Origin: Bifidobacterium sp. ESL0690
GTDB taxonomy: Bacteria; Actinomycetota; Actinomycetes; Actinomycetales; Bifidobacteriaceae
Length of the DNA stretch: 64,000 nt
Assembly (NCBI RefSeq): GCF_029392315.1
Contig: NZ_CP113939.1
Location: forward strand, 1,984,001-2,048,000
Direction: 5' to 3'
Below are positions 25,513 to 35,778 of this stretch, one piece after another (position 1 is the stretch's first letter; every line of letters begins with the position of its first letter). The position numbers were made by a program, and so were the translations under genes. The notes under the pieces were generated by a model that did not search any database, was not told the origin of the DNA, and saw only the letters and a list, made by a program, of their open reading frames with translations.

Positions 25513-28500
25513 CTAGAGCGTAATGACGCGGTCGGCAATCTGCATCGTGGAGGCGCGGTGCGAGACTAAGACGATGGAAACAGGACGTTCGTCGGCGAGC
25601 GTGTTAATCGAGTGCAAGATGACGGATTCGTTCAACGCGTCGACGCGGCTCGTCGGCTCGTCGAAAAGCACCAACGAAGCGCCGGTCAGGAAGATCCTGG
25701 CGAGGCTGATGCGCTGCCGTTCGCCTTCGGAAAGCCTGGAACCGAGCTCACCCACCTGAGTGTTCAATCCGTCTGGCAACGCCTCAATGACCGTATCGAT
25801 GGAAGCACGTTGCAACGCCTGATACATCTCGGAATCCGTGGCGCGCGGGTCGGCGACCAAAAGGTTGTCGCGAATCGTGCCGTCGAAAAGATACGTGTCC
25901 TGATCCATCATCGTCTCGACGCGGCGGCGATAATGCGCCTCGACATTCGGCAACGGCTCGCCGGAGAAATCGACGGAACCTTCTTGCGGATCCCAGTAAC
26001 GCATCAAGAGTTTCAGAATCGTGGATTTGCCGTGTCCGGATGGGCCTTGCACGCCAAGTATCCCCGAATGCAATGTGGTGAAGTTGAAGTCCTTCAATAC
26101 CAGTGCCGAAGCAGGAATGGAGGTCGAACCGGCAGAAGAAAGCGGGTAGCCGAAGGTCACATCTTGAAGCGAGACGGTTTCGAATTTCGGCTTGTCCTTT
26201 CCGGTTTCCTCGACCGCAGGCACTTCGTCGAAGAGTGCGAACATACGTCTGGCAGCGGCTAACGGCTGGTTGAGATTACCCGGCAAATCACTCAAGGCAA
26301 GGGTCGGGCCGAACGAACTGAAAATAATCATGACCGCGACCACGCACATGGCCATCGAGACGGGATCGGCGGTAACGATGCCGAACATGACCCTCACCGC
26401 GATAAACGTGGCGACGATGACCGAAACCGCGCCGAGGCCCCCAAACACGCCATCTTTGCGACTCAGCCTGCTCTCGAAAAGCCAAAGATTCTTGTCTTCG
26501 GCAATGATATCGGTCAAGCGGCGACGGCCTTGGTTGAACCTGATGATCTCATCCATGCCGTGCATGTCATCGACAAGCCTGTCGCCGAGTTTGGCGGAAT
26601 CGTTGCGAATCCGGGCACCGATTCCACGCACATTACCAGCATAAAGACGTGGCAGCGCAACGCCGACAAACAGATGGGCGACAATCAGCAACAGCGCGAA
26701 CCATGGGTCGAGGGTGAAGAGCGCCACCGCAATCACCACCGAAGTCGTCAGCGCGATAATCACCGGTGAAATGGCGTGCGCGAAGAAGGTCTCCAGCAAT
26801 TCCACGTCGGAAGTCACCAGCGTGGTCAGATCGCCCTTGCCCCGCCGCGCGAGTTTGGCGGGCGCGAGACGCCGAAGCGCTTCAAAGGCCTTGGAACGGA
26901 AGAGCGAGACCACGCGGAAACTCATTTCGTGGTTCATATATTCCTCGGCATAGTGCATAAGGCTTTTGGCGATTGCACATACGGCGGCGGCAATAAGCGC
27001 GAAGGCGACGTTCACACCCCAGACGGGATGGCCGAAGACCGCCATCAGCGCCAGCACGCCGAAAACAGGCATGAAGGTTTCCGCAAGTCGGGCGATGGTC
27101 CCGCAAAGGCTTGCGCCCACGACGAACGGGGTCAGCCGACCGACGCAGCCAAGCAGTCTCAGCGTCAGATGGAACGTCCCCATCTGTTTGTTCTCGCCGT
27201 GTGGACGGTTCGCGACATCGAGTATCGCATCGCTTTCATCGTGCCGCTTTGCCGGCTCGTAGGAACGTGTGCCATTGGAATGTCGGCTCCCAGCAGCGGC
27301 AGGAGCGGAATTATAGACACCGGACGAAGCGCTTCCGGATTTCCTCGCCGAAGTCTGGGCAGCTGCGGATACGGCACGTTTGGCGGAACCCACCGCCGCT
27401 TTGAGCGTTGCGGCGTGGGCGCGCGCGGCTTCGGTTTTTGCCGATTTACCGGCAGCAGCAGCCGGACGATGACGCGTCTGACGACCCTGTTGCGTCTGCG
27501 TTCCCGAACGCTCGGAGTCCCGAGTACGGGAAGAACGATTGTCGAAATCATCGAAATCATCGTGGCTCTGATAATCGAGCAGCGCGAAATCAAACGGCCT
27601 GCGCACCTTGGGGTTGGCTGGCTGCGGCTTGGCGTAGGCGCTCCCCCAGCTGTTGCGGTGCGAGACGTGCTCAATCGACGCCTGGGTTTCGAACATCGTG
27701 GCGTAACGGCCGTGGCTCGACATAAGTTCATCGTGTGTGCCGCTTTCGACGACCCGTCCGCCATCAAGAACGACGATATTATTGGCGTCGCGCGCCTGGG
27801 TCAAACGATGAGTGATGACGATGACCGTGCGCGTGCGGGCCAAATCGCGGATCGCCACGTCAATCAGTGCTTCGCTTTCCGCGTCGACGCTGCTCGTCGC
27901 CTCGTCGAAAACGTAGATGGGGCTCTCGCGTAGCAAGGCCCTGGCAATGGCGAGACGCTGACGCTGCCCGCCAGAAAGGTTGCTGGCATCCTGTTCAATA
28001 CGCATATCGAGACGTTGCGGCTGCGAGTAGACGAAATCGTCGATATGGGCGCCTTCGAGGGCAAGCCACATTTCGTTGGCCGTGGCATCAGGCTTGGCCA
28101 TCAGCAGGTTTTCGCGCAGGGAACCGGTGAAAAGATGGCTGCGGGAATCGACCAGCGTGACCGCGTCGCACAGCGAACGATTCTTGAGGCTGTGCAGCTC
28201 GCAGCTTCCCACGCTTCCGAGCACCCGATAGCCCAAGCGAATGGAACCCTCATAGTCGTTGCGGGTGCCGGCAATCAGCGCGCCGACAGTGGATTTGCCG
28301 GAACCGCTCACCCCGACGATGGCGGTGAAACCGTTCGCGCGCGCAGTGAAACTGACGCCATCCAAGGCTTTGTGGGCTTCCGAATCGTTACTATCCTTGG
28401 AGTCGGCAGCGTTCTTTGCGGCAGCGTCACTATTCAAGGCATTGTCATTCTTGGAAACAATATCTTCAATAGAGGCACTGTCATTATCGCCTGCCCCACT

Positions 28501-29613
28501 ATCGACGACAGAGGTAATCGGTTTATACGTGTAATCGACATTGCGGAAGGTGATTGAGCAATCCTCCACGCCCTGCGGCAAAGCCGACTGTCCATCTCCG
28601 GAAACCGGCACGTCCAGCATCGCATAAATCCGTTTAATCGCCGCCACGCCGTTCATTGCAGTATCGGAGCAAGAGGCGAGCTTGCGCAACGGCACGAAAA
28701 AGCTGACCGAAAGGAGGATGGCCACCAAAGCCGCGGGAAGTTTCAGGTGCCCGCTGGCCACTTGCCAGACAATAATGGCGATACCACCGGCGGTCGCCCC
28801 GAAAGAGACCAAATCCAGAGCCAGACGCGCGCGAAGTTCGAGGTGAAGAACCTTCATGGAAGTCTTGCGAAATTCCTCTGACTTGCCATTCATGCGTTTG
28901 GCGGCGGCTTCGTCGGCATCGAAGGTCTTGAGCGTCTCCAAGCCCTGAACATTGTCGAGGAACGTGGCGCCCATATCGGTGTAGGAATCCCAGTATTGGC
29001 CGAACGCGCGCGATGTCGCCACCGACACCCACCAGACGATGCCGACGATAATAGGGACGCAAACCAACAGCAGGGCCGCCGTCGGTGCATTCAATGGCAG
29101 AATCGCGACGAAAAGGGTCAGCGGCGCCAGAACTGCGAAAACGAGTTGCGGCAGGTAGGCTTCAAAGAAACTTTGGATATGGTCGACACCTTCACCCAGC
29201 GATTGCACCACATCCGCGGTTTTTACATGCTCGGAATAAGTGGGTCCCAAATCAAGCATTTTGTTATATAGGCGTTCTCGCAGCGCGATCTTGACGCGTT
29301 CCGAAGCTTCGGTACCGAAGAAATGAGAAGCGCGAATGGCCAGATATTTGATAATCGCCACCATGACCAGCGCGAAAACGAAGGCCGAATAACCTTGCGG
29401 AACCGCCTGGAAATCGCGTAAAAGCTTTTTTAGCACTGCTGGTTTGAGGTTGTCGTTGGCGGATGTGAGCACAGGGAAAAGATTGCCGAGAAGCCCTACG
29501 GCGATGAACGCAAATCCGATATCGGCGAGCAGCGAAACCCAGAGGCTCAGCACTTTCGCTGCGACGAACGCGCCACTGCGCGGAACGAGGGTGAAGAGCC
29601 GACGATCGAACAT
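25513..29613 (-). CDS. Fused CydDC-type ABC exporter (two permease-ATPase halves in one chain)
   Basis: A 1366-residue protein made of two full half-transporters. Half one has membrane helices at about 15-330 and an ATPase with GVSGSGKSTVG, LSGGQRQRLAIARALL and VFDEATSSVD. A ~140-residue Arg/Ala/Ser-rich linker follows. Half two has helices at about 830-1110 and an ATPase with GPSGHGKSTILKL, LSEGERQRISLARIFL and LFDEPTSRVD. The halves resemble CydD then CydC, which export glutathione or cysteine-type thiols and support redox balance. In many bacteria they are two genes. The ATG at 29613 (MFDRRLF) is preferred to 29640 because AAAGGTG precedes it. The second signature has LSEGE rather than LSGGQ, so the two sites may differ in activity. 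Confidence 0.88.
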   Translation of the reverse strand: MFDRRLFTLVPRSGAFVAAKVLSLWVSLLADIGFAFIAVGLLGNLFPVLTSANDNLKPAVLKKLLRDFQAVPQGYSAFVFALVMVAIIKYLAIRASHFFGTEASERVKIALRERLYNKMLDLGPTYSEHVKTADVVQSLGEGVDHIQSFFEAYLPQLVFAVLAPLTLFVAILPLNAPTAALLLVCVPIIVGIVWWVSVATSRAFGQYWDSYTDMGATFLDNVQGLETLKTFDADEAAAKRMNGKSEEFRKTSMKVLHLELRARLALDLVSFGATAGGIAIIVWQVASGHLKLPAALVAILLSVSFFVPLRKLASCSDTAMNGVAAIKRIYAMLDVPVSGDGQSALPQGVEDCSITFRNVDYTYKPITSVVDSGAGDNDSASIEDIVSKNDNALNSDAAAKNAADSKDSNDSEAHKALDGVSFTARANGFTAIVGVSGSGKSTVGALIAGTRNDYEGSIRLGYRVLGSVGSCELHSLKNRSLCDAVTLVDSRSHLFTGSLRENLLMAKPDATANEMWLALEGAHIDDFVYSQPQRLDMRIEQDASNLSGGQRQRLAIARALLRESPIYVFDEATSSVDAESEALIDVAIRDLARTRTVIVITHRLTQARDANNIVVLDGGRVVESGTHDELMSSHGRYATMFETQASIEHVSHRNSWGSAYAKPQPANPKVRRPFDFALLDYQSHDDFDDFDNRSSRTRDSERSGTQTQQGRQTRHRPAAAAGKSAKTEAARAHAATLKAAVGSAKRAVSAAAQTSARKSGSASSGVYNSAPAAAGSRHSNGTRSYEPAKRHDESDAILDVANRPHGENKQMGTFHLTLRLLGCVGRLTPFVVGASLCGTIARLAETFMPVFGVLALMAVFGHPVWGVNVAFALIAAAVCAIAKSLMHYAEEYMNHEMSFRVVSLFRSKAFEALRRLAPAKLARRGKGDLTTLVTSDVELLETFFAHAISPVIIALTTSVVIAVALFTLDPWFALLLIVAHLFVGVALPRLYAGNVRGIGARIRNDSAKLGDRLVDDMHGMDEIIRFNQGRRRLTDIIAEDKNLWLFESRLSRKDGVFGGLGAVSVIVATFIAVRVMFGIVTADPVSMAMCVVAVMIIFSSFGPTLALSDLPGNLNQPLAAARRMFALFDEVPAVEETGKDKPKFETVSLQDVTFGYPLSSAGSTSIPASALVLKDFNFTTLHSGILGVQGPSGHGKSTILKLLMRYWDPQEGSVDFSGEPLPNVEAHYRRRVETMMDQDTYLFDGTIRDNLLVADPRATDSEMYQALQRASIDTVIEALPDGLNTQVGELGSRLSEGERQRISLARIFLTGASLVLFDEPTSRVDALNESVILHSINTLADERPVSIVLVSHRASTMQIADRVITL

Positions 29614-29849
29614 AAAAGCACCTTTCCAGCGACGATTCATGGCTCATACATCAAAGGAAATAAGATGGTGCATTCCACGAAACGCCTATTACACAATACT
29701 GTAGGCTGAATACGATGCTATCTTGAAGCGAAATTCATTACAAAAGCACTAAATTTATAGGCTTGTGGCGTTGAAGAGACTGGTGAAACTTGGCGAGAGT
29801 GCCGTGTCGTATCTGTCAATAAATCACTGATCTATTCTCTGTAAAACAT

Positions 29850-30926
29850 TTACGGCCGCGTCGTCTGCCGCACGATGAGTTTGGATTTGACCTTGAGCAG
29901 TTCGGGGCTCGTAATCTCCCCGTGGATTCTGCCGATGATCCTCTCCACGGCGGTGGGCGCCGTCCAATCCAGACAAGAATCCATGGTTGTCAGCGGAGTC
30001 TGCAGGTAGGCGGATTCCTCGATGTTATCGAAACCGATAACCTGCACTTGGCCGGGGACCCTGATGCCGCTAGTCGCCAGCACGGAAAGCGCACCGAAAG
30101 CCAGCTGGTCATTCAGCGCTATCAGGCCATCGAACGGAACGCCGGTGTCAATTAACTGATGCGTGGCGCGAACTCCGGCGCTGATGGTCCAATCGCCGGG
30201 AGTGACCCCGACAAGCGCCGGATCAAGTTGACGCCGATGCCGGCGACATTCCTCGACAATCCCCTTCATTCGCAACTGTGCGTTACCTTCCGCGGCATTG
30301 CGCAGCTTTTTCGTGTCCAACGCTTCGCGCGCACCGATAACCGCAATACGCGAACTCCCGTGATCGAGCATGTACGCGGTCGCACTTTCGGCGGCTTGTA
30401 TATCGTCCGGGGTCACGTGGTCCGCACGCCGCCAAGTGGTGCGCGAACCGACCACAACAAGCGGATAGTCGACATCGAAATCTTCCGGAGAGATATCCTC
30501 AAACTCGCTCATGGAGAGAATCATCCCGTCCGAAACAGTGGGATTGAACGAATGCAACACGTCGCGCGCACCTTTTGCCGAACCCTCCGCATAAGTGGTG
30601 ACGTAAACGGAATAACCGCGTTTGCGCGCCTCATCGATCACGCGGTTGGCCAATCGTGCAAGATATGGCGGCGTCAGCGACGGCACAGCAAGAGTAATAA
30701 AACCGGTAAGCCCACGGTTCAAGTTACGGGCGGCGATATTGACCCGATAGCCCATGTCATCGATGACGGATTTGACCCTTTTTCTAGTGGCATCGGTCAT
30801 ACGCCCCGTACCGTTGATGACGTTCGACGCGGTTTTCAGCGATACCCCGGCGGCTTCGGCGACACTGCGTAACGTAACGTGCCTGTGATGAGTGCTGAAA
30901 TCATGGTGCGTTCCGTTATGCGACAT
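29850..30926 (-). CDS. LacI family transcriptional regulator
   Basis: A 358-residue regulator. A His-rich leader of ~15 residues precedes the DNA-binding helix-turn-helix VTLRSVAEAAGVSLKTASNVINGTGRMTDATRKRV. The hinge follows, then a periplasmic-binding-protein-like sugar sensor (FITLAVPSLTPPYLARL, IAVIGAREALDTKKLRN, IALNDQLAFGALSVL, VQVIGFDNIEESAYLQTPLTT). AAGGAG precedes the ATG. The gene lies 31 bases after the GH42 gene on the same strand, so it is likely in the same transcript and regulates the locus in response to a galactoside or arabinoside (inference). Confidence 0.93.
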   Translation of the reverse strand: MSHNGTHHDFSTHHRHVTLRSVAEAAGVSLKTASNVINGTGRMTDATRKRVKSVIDDMGYRVNIAARNLNRGLTGFITLAVPSLTPPYLARLANRVIDEARKRGYSVYVTTYAEGSAKGARDVLHSFNPTVSDGMILSMSEFEDISPEDFDVDYPLVVVGSRTTWRRADHVTPDDIQAAESATAYMLDHGSSRIAVIGAREALDTKKLRNAAEGNAQLRMKGIVEECRRHRRQLDPALVGVTPGDWTISAGVRATHQLIDTGVPFDGLIALNDQLAFGALSVLATSGIRVPGQVQVIGFDNIEESAYLQTPLTTMDSCLDWTAPTAVERIIGRIHGEITSPELLKVKSKLIVRQTTRP

Positions 30927-30957
30927 TTTATGTCTCCTTTGCCTCTTTTTTAATGTA

Positions 30958-33246
30958 TCACACTCCCTGTCGTCTAGTTATCAATATTCCATTGCGCTCA
31001 AGAATATAGGCATTCTCCGCAGGTTTGCGCACGACATCCTCACCCTTTTTAAGCCACTGCGATTCGCCTTCGACATTTCGGGTATAGCCGCGATAAAGAA
31101 ACAGGACGTCGCCGTCGATATGCCCGACTTTTACCGACTCATGGCCACGCGTAAAGTAGAAATCGAAAACCTGCCCGTCGCCTTTGCGGCGGATATGGAC
31201 CAGATCACGATTTTCGTTCGAATTGTTGTCGGGACCCTCTTCCTGCTCGTAGATGATATGGTTTTGGTCGTGCGTCTCGGTCTCGGTTTCAGCTTTGGCT
31301 TGGGCTTCGGAGATGGTATCGGCATTGATGGTATCCGATTCCAGATAGCCCCGAGACAACGCGGCCAACGCGTCACGATCCAGATCGCAGCCGATATAGT
31401 AGGCCTTGCCTTTGCCGTATGTATTACAAGTGATGGCCGGGACACCTTCGAGCTCCCAGTCTTTGGCCCCGTTCCCCTGATATCTGGCGAGCACGACCGC
31501 CGAGTCGGCATGCGAACGAACCACGGTCTGCCACAGTTTTGAAACAGCACCATTGCCGAGAAGCACTGAATCAGATTCGCCCTCGATAGATCCGAGAATG
31601 TTGAATTCTTCGCAGTTTATTCCGAGAATCTTGCGCAGCAGACCGTTTCCGGCACCCGGGTAACCCCCGAGTCCCACATGGAAATGCTCGTCAACGATGC
31701 CGGTGGCATAGTCGACAATCGCGGTGCCACCTGAAGCCACAAACGCTTCGAGACGTTGGACCTGTTCGTTTGAAAGCAACAAAATACTTGGCAGAATTAT
31801 TGTCTTATAACCGCTATAGTCGGCGCGTAGCGGCACGACATCGGCGCGATGCCCGGTGTCCAGAAAAGCGCTGTACCATGCCGAAACATCGTCCCAGTGG
31901 CTGAGTTTCGCACTTGGCAGCGTCTTGCATCTCACCGCCCATTCGGATTCGGCGTCGAAAAGGATAGCCGTGTCCGATTCCTGAAGCTCGCTGCCTTGCA
32001 AGCCTGCGGCCGAAAGCATATTCAATATTTCGCCCAGCTCGCAGACCTCGCGGAAAACCTTGGTTTCCTTGCCCGCGTGGGGCACCATAGCGGAATGAAA
32101 GGCTTCGGAACCGACCCGCGATTGCCGCCATTGGAAGAAATTGATGGCATCGGCCCCCATGGCCACATGCGCCAGAGCGTCGCGAACCAATTCGCCGTCG
32201 CGTTTCCGCGCGTTGACCGGCTTCCACTGCACTGCCGAAGTCGAATGTTCCATCAGATACCACGGCCTGCGTAAGGCAAGCGAATCCACCAACGCGTCGC
32301 CGCATAACAAGCTGTCGAGATGCTTCGCGCCCGGTTCGAAATATTGGTCGTTCGAGACGAAATCGACCTCGTCGCTCCAATCGGCATAATCCATCACGCA
32401 TTGATCAGTGGAAATCATGAAATTCGTGGTCAGCGGCTTGTCGGGGCAGATCTCGGCGATGGTATTGCGTTCGGCGGCGAAGAAATCCCTCAAAGCGTCG
32501 GACCCGAAACGCTCGAAATCCAATTGGAGGCTGGGATTGACCATCGTGTCATTGCCGGGATGCATCGGCAGCTGGATCTCGTCGAAGGAACGCACCTGTT
32601 GCGACCAGAATGCCGTGCCCCAAGCATCGTTGACGGCTTCGATGGTGCCATACTGCTTCTTGCACCACTTGCGGAAGGCATGAAGCGAGTTTTGCGAGTA
32701 ATCGTGCCGATTGTTCCAGCCGTATTCGTTGCCGACATGCCAGGAGACGACGTAGGGATTGTCTTTATAGCGTTCGGCCATTTTGTGGCACAGTGCCAGC
32801 GCGTATTCCCGGAACACCGGGCTTGACGGGCTCCACGACTGCCTCGAGCCGGGACGGACGATCGTGCCATCGGATTCCACAGGGAGCACTTCGGGATGCA
32901 ATTCATAGAGCCACATCGGAGCGGTTGCCGTGGCGGAGGCCATATCCACGGCGATGCCGGCCTTGCCGAGCTTGTCGACGATGCGGTCGAGCCAGTCGAA
33001 ATCCCAAGTATCCGGAGCGGGCTGGAGACGCCCCCAACTGAAAATCCCTAAAGCCACAACGTTCACGCCGGCCTTCTTCATCAGGCGGATATCGTCGTCC
33101 CAGACCTCTTCGGGCCATTGGTCGGGGTTGTAGTCGCCGCCATAGGCGATGCCGCGCCCATCGGACGTCAGCAGTTTCGGCCAGTGAAATTGACGACGAA
33201 GCCCCCGGCCATCGCGGCTGAGAGTTGGCGAATTACGGACAGACAT
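30958..33246 (-). CDS. GH42 beta-galactosidase
   Basis: The product has 762 residues and the three-part GH42 build. The TIM barrel (about 30-420) carries the acid/base Glu174 in HVGNEYGWNN and the nucleophile Glu333 in YLMEHSTSAVQW. The trimerisation domain (about 430-640) follows with YSGYKTIILPSILLLSNEQV. The C-terminal domain has an unusually acidic insertion rich in Glu, Thr and Asn (about 660-700). There is no signal peptide, so the substrate must be imported. Bifidobacterial GH42 enzymes cleave short beta-galactosides; some GH42 members act on arabinopyranosides, which fits the neighbouring arabinose genes. It is separated from the transporter genes by a terminator-like hairpin, so it likely has its own promoter. 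Confidence 0.93.
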   Translation of the reverse strand: MSVRNSPTLSRDGRGLRRQFHWPKLLTSDGRGIAYGGDYNPDQWPEEVWDDDIRLMKKAGVNVVALGIFSWGRLQPAPDTWDFDWLDRIVDKLGKAGIAVDMASATATAPMWLYELHPEVLPVESDGTIVRPGSRQSWSPSSPVFREYALALCHKMAERYKDNPYVVSWHVGNEYGWNNRHDYSQNSLHAFRKWCKKQYGTIEAVNDAWGTAFWSQQVRSFDEIQLPMHPGNDTMVNPSLQLDFERFGSDALRDFFAAERNTIAEICPDKPLTTNFMISTDQCVMDYADWSDEVDFVSNDQYFEPGAKHLDSLLCGDALVDSLALRRPWYLMEHSTSAVQWKPVNARKRDGELVRDALAHVAMGADAINFFQWRQSRVGSEAFHSAMVPHAGKETKVFREVCELGEILNMLSAAGLQGSELQESDTAILFDAESEWAVRCKTLPSAKLSHWDDVSAWYSAFLDTGHRADVVPLRADYSGYKTIILPSILLLSNEQVQRLEAFVASGGTAIVDYATGIVDEHFHVGLGGYPGAGNGLLRKILGINCEEFNILGSIEGESDSVLLGNGAVSKLWQTVVRSHADSAVVLARYQGNGAKDWELEGVPAITCNTYGKGKAYYIGCDLDRDALAALSRGYLESDTINADTISEAQAKAETETETHDQNHIIYEQEEGPDNNSNENRDLVHIRRKGDGQVFDFYFTRGHESVKVGHIDGDVLFLYRGYTRNVEGESQWLKKGEDVVRKPAENAYILERNGILITRRQGV

Positions 33247-33498
33247 AGTAGTTGGTTCCTTATTAATGGCTAGAAGGTTTGGACGTAGCGGTATTGCGGC
33301 GTCACTGATTGCGGTTTTGGCAGTTTTGCTTACATCGATTTGGCTGATTGGTTTGGTTTAGTTGATTGATTGATTTGGCTAGATTGACTACTTGACTTGA
33401 CTGGCTCGACTTGCTTTGTTTTTCCTGTTGAACTTGCTCGGTTTACATAGTTATTTGACTTACTCAACCAGCTTTTCTGCTTTGATTGGAAGGATTGG
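33247..33498. other. GH42 upstream region, low-complexity TTGATTG-type sequence
   Basis: No gene is seen. Bases about 33350-33440 are low in complexity, with many overlapping TTGATT, TTGACT and GATTGA words. The GH42 promoter must lie here; I do not see a clear LacI-type palindrome. Confidence 0.4.
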
Positions 33499-33552
33499 TA
33501 CTTGTGGTTGACGATTTGCGCTAAATCGTCAACGAATCACCAACCACAAGTA
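33499..33552 (-). terminator. Compound stem-loop terminator after the sugar transporter genes
   Basis: An outer 12-base stem (33499-33510 with 33541-33552) encloses an eight-base stem (33510-33517 with 33523-33530). It lies about 50 bases beyond the permease stop codon at 33604. Confidence 0.6.
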
Positions 33553-33603
33553 TCAAATCTTGTTTTAACCGACAAAGCCTGGAAGCCTTTGAGCCATGCG
33601 TTT

Positions 33604-34716
33604 TTATTCTTTGACGGCGCCTGCGGCGAGGCCGGACTGCCAGTACTTCTGCAGCAGCAGGAACGCGATCACCAGCGGGACGATGGTGACCAGAGAACCA
33701 GTGATGACGAGGTTCTGGATGGCCTGCCCGCCCGCGGTGGAGGCCTGGTCCTTCCACTGGTTCAGACCGATGGTCAGCGGGTACCAGTCCGCGTCCTTGA
33801 GCATGATCAGGGGAAGGAAGTAGTTGTTCCACGTCGCCACGATGGTAAAGAGCGCGGTGGTGACGATGCCCGGGGCCAAGAGCGGCAGGGCGATGGTGAA
33901 GAAGGTGCGGAACTCGCCCGCCCCGTCCACATGCGCCGCCTCCAGCAATTCGGTCGGGACGGCCTGCTCGCTGAAGATCCACATCAGGTACAAACCGAAC
34001 GGCGAGATCAGGCTCGGCAGGATCATCGCCCACGGCGTGTTCGTCAGCCCCAGCTTGGCGAAGAGGAGGAACTGCGGGACCGCCAGGGCGATGCCCGGCA
34101 CGCTGATCGCGCCGATGACCACCGCGAACACCGCCCTGCGGCCCGGGAAACGGAACTTGGCCAAAGCGTAGCCGCCCATGATCGCCAGCAATGTGGCGCC
34201 GCCCGCGCCCACCACCACGTACAGGAGCGTGTTCAGCAGCCAGCGGCCGAAGATGCCGTCCTGGTAGGAGAACACCTCCGTCAGGTTGTCCCACAGGGCG
34301 AAGGTATGGCCGAAGCCGAGGCCGAACGTACTGGTGAAGTCGGCCTGCGTCTTGGTGGCGTTGACCAGCAGGTAGACGAACGGGAACAGGCAGTACGCGG
34401 CGAACACCGCCACCACAATCGTCAGCGGCCAGCTGCGGCGCGGGTTCTCAGGATTGCTGAACCCGCTGTGCGCGCTCCGCCTGCGCTCCGCCGCCTCGTC
34501 GCGGGACACCCGGCGCTGGCGCGCCTTCTCGTCCATCCTCGCCCGGCGCTCCTGCGCCTTCAGCTCCGACGGCGACAGGCGCGACACCCCGGCGGCCGCG
34601 GCCACGGCCGTGCCAGCGGCCGTCCCCGAAACCGTGGCGGCACCCGAAGCCGCAGCCGTCACCGCATTCGTATTCGTATTCGTCTTGTCCTGCATGATGG
34701 TCGCTTCCCCGCTCAT
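33604..34716 (-). CDS. Sugar ABC transporter permease (MalG-type, inner-membrane)
   Basis: A 370-residue permease. After a ~95-residue Ala/Thr-rich then Arg-rich cytoplasmic leader, six membrane segments follow. The EAA loop is ELLEAAHVDGAGEFRTFFTIALPLLAPGI, the coupling site for the ATPase. The ATG at 34716 overlaps the stop of the partner permease as ATGA, so the two are translated together. A start at 34695 is possible. It is the last gene of an SBP-permease-permease unit with no ATPase gene; bifidobacterial importers commonly borrow a shared MsmK-type ATPase (known of the family). The long leader is unusual for this type. Confidence 0.9.
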   Translation of the reverse strand: MSGEATIMQDKTNTNTNAVTAAASGAATVSGTAAGTAVAAAAGVSRLSPSELKAQERRARMDEKARQRRVSRDEAAERRRSAHSGFSNPENPRRSWPLTIVVAVFAAYCLFPFVYLLVNATKTQADFTSTFGLGFGHTFALWDNLTEVFSYQDGIFGRWLLNTLLYVVVGAGGATLLAIMGGYALAKFRFPGRRAVFAVVIGAISVPGIALAVPQFLLFAKLGLTNTPWAMILPSLISPFGLYLMWIFSEQAVPTELLEAAHVDGAGEFRTFFTIALPLLAPGIVTTALFTIVATWNNYFLPLIMLKDADWYPLTIGLNQWKDQASTAGGQAIQNLVITGSLVTIVPLVIAFLLLQKYWQSGLAAGAVKE

Positions 34717-35696
34717 TTCATCTGCTCCTTCATGCTGTTCAGCTGCACCGCATACGCCACCGCCATGGTGATCACGGCCATCACGATCGCCAAAGCGGCC
34801 GCATAGTTCGACTGCCCGCCCGTGAAGCTCAGGTTGTACGCATACATGTTCGGCGTATAGTACGTGGTGATCGCGTTGCCCGGCACCATGTTCTGCATGA
34901 TCGACGGCTCGTTGAACAGCTGGAAGCTGCCGATGATGCTGAAGATCACCGTGATCGCCAGACTCCCCTTCAATTCGGGCATCTTGATCCTCCTGACGAT
35001 CTGCCACTCCGAGGCGCCGTCGATCGCCGCCGCCTCATACAGGGAATGCGGGATCGTCGACAGCGACGAATAGAAGATCAGCATGTTGTAGCCCGTGAAC
35101 TCCCACGTGACGATGTTGCCGATCGAGGCGAGCAGGACGCTCGGCTGCAGCACGTCCAGGTGCGTGCCCATCCACGTGTTGAACGAGCCGACCAGACCGT
35201 ACTTCGCCCCATACATGAACCCCCAGATCAACGTGGAGACCACCGCCGGCACCGCGTACGGCAGGAACGTCGAGATCCGGAAGAAGCGCGTGCCATGAAG
35301 CCTCATCGAATCCAACGCCAGGGCCAACAGGGCCGACAGGGCCAGCATGACCGGCACCTGCACCAGCGTGAACAGCGTCACCCGCCACACCGAACCCCAG
35401 AACTGCCCGTCACCGAACAGACGCACGTAGTTCTGGAAGCCCACGAACACCGTCCCCCCGATCATCCTCGTCTGGAAGAACGACAGGAACACCGCATAGA
35501 CGATCGGCACGATGAACACGAACAGGAACACCAGAACAAACGGCCACAAAAACTTCCAACCACGCCAATCCACACGATGACGATTAGATGGAACGGCAGA
35601 TTTCCCGGAAGCCGCAACAGCCGAGGTACCAACGTTTGCCAAGCCGGTACCGGCAGAAACACCTCCGGCACTTTCCTCAGCTATTTTCGTTGACAA
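34713..35696 (-). CDS. Sugar ABC transporter permease (MalF-type, inner-membrane)
   Basis: A 327-residue permease with six or so membrane segments beginning at about residue 50 (FLWPFVLVFLFVFIVPIVYAV begins that helix). The EAA loop reads SLYEAAAIDGASEWQIVRRIKMP near 240. The start appears to be TTG at 35696, since AAAGGAG lies at good spacing upstream and no ATG is placed as well. It pairs with the permease at 33604 through an ATGA overlap and follows the binding-protein gene by about 80 bases. Confidence 0.9.
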   Translation of the reverse strand: MSTKIAEESAGGVSAGTGLANVGTSAVAASGKSAVPSNRHRVDWRGWKFLWPFVLVFLFVFIVPIVYAVFLSFFQTRMIGGTVFVGFQNYVRLFGDGQFWGSVWRVTLFTLVQVPVMLALSALLALALDSMRLHGTRFFRISTFLPYAVPAVVSTLIWGFMYGAKYGLVGSFNTWMGTHLDVLQPSVLLASIGNIVTWEFTGYNMLIFYSSLSTIPHSLYEAAAIDGASEWQIVRRIKMPELKGSLAITVIFSIIGSFQLFNEPSIMQNMVPGNAITTYYTPNMYAYNLSFTGGQSNYAAALAIVMAVITMAVAYAVQLNSMKEQMK

Positions 35697-35778
35697 AATT
35701 CACTCCTTTGTAATAGCGGAGAAGAACGTCGGCAATGCCACGATCTTCTCCGCTCATTTATTTATGCTGCTGCGCGCG

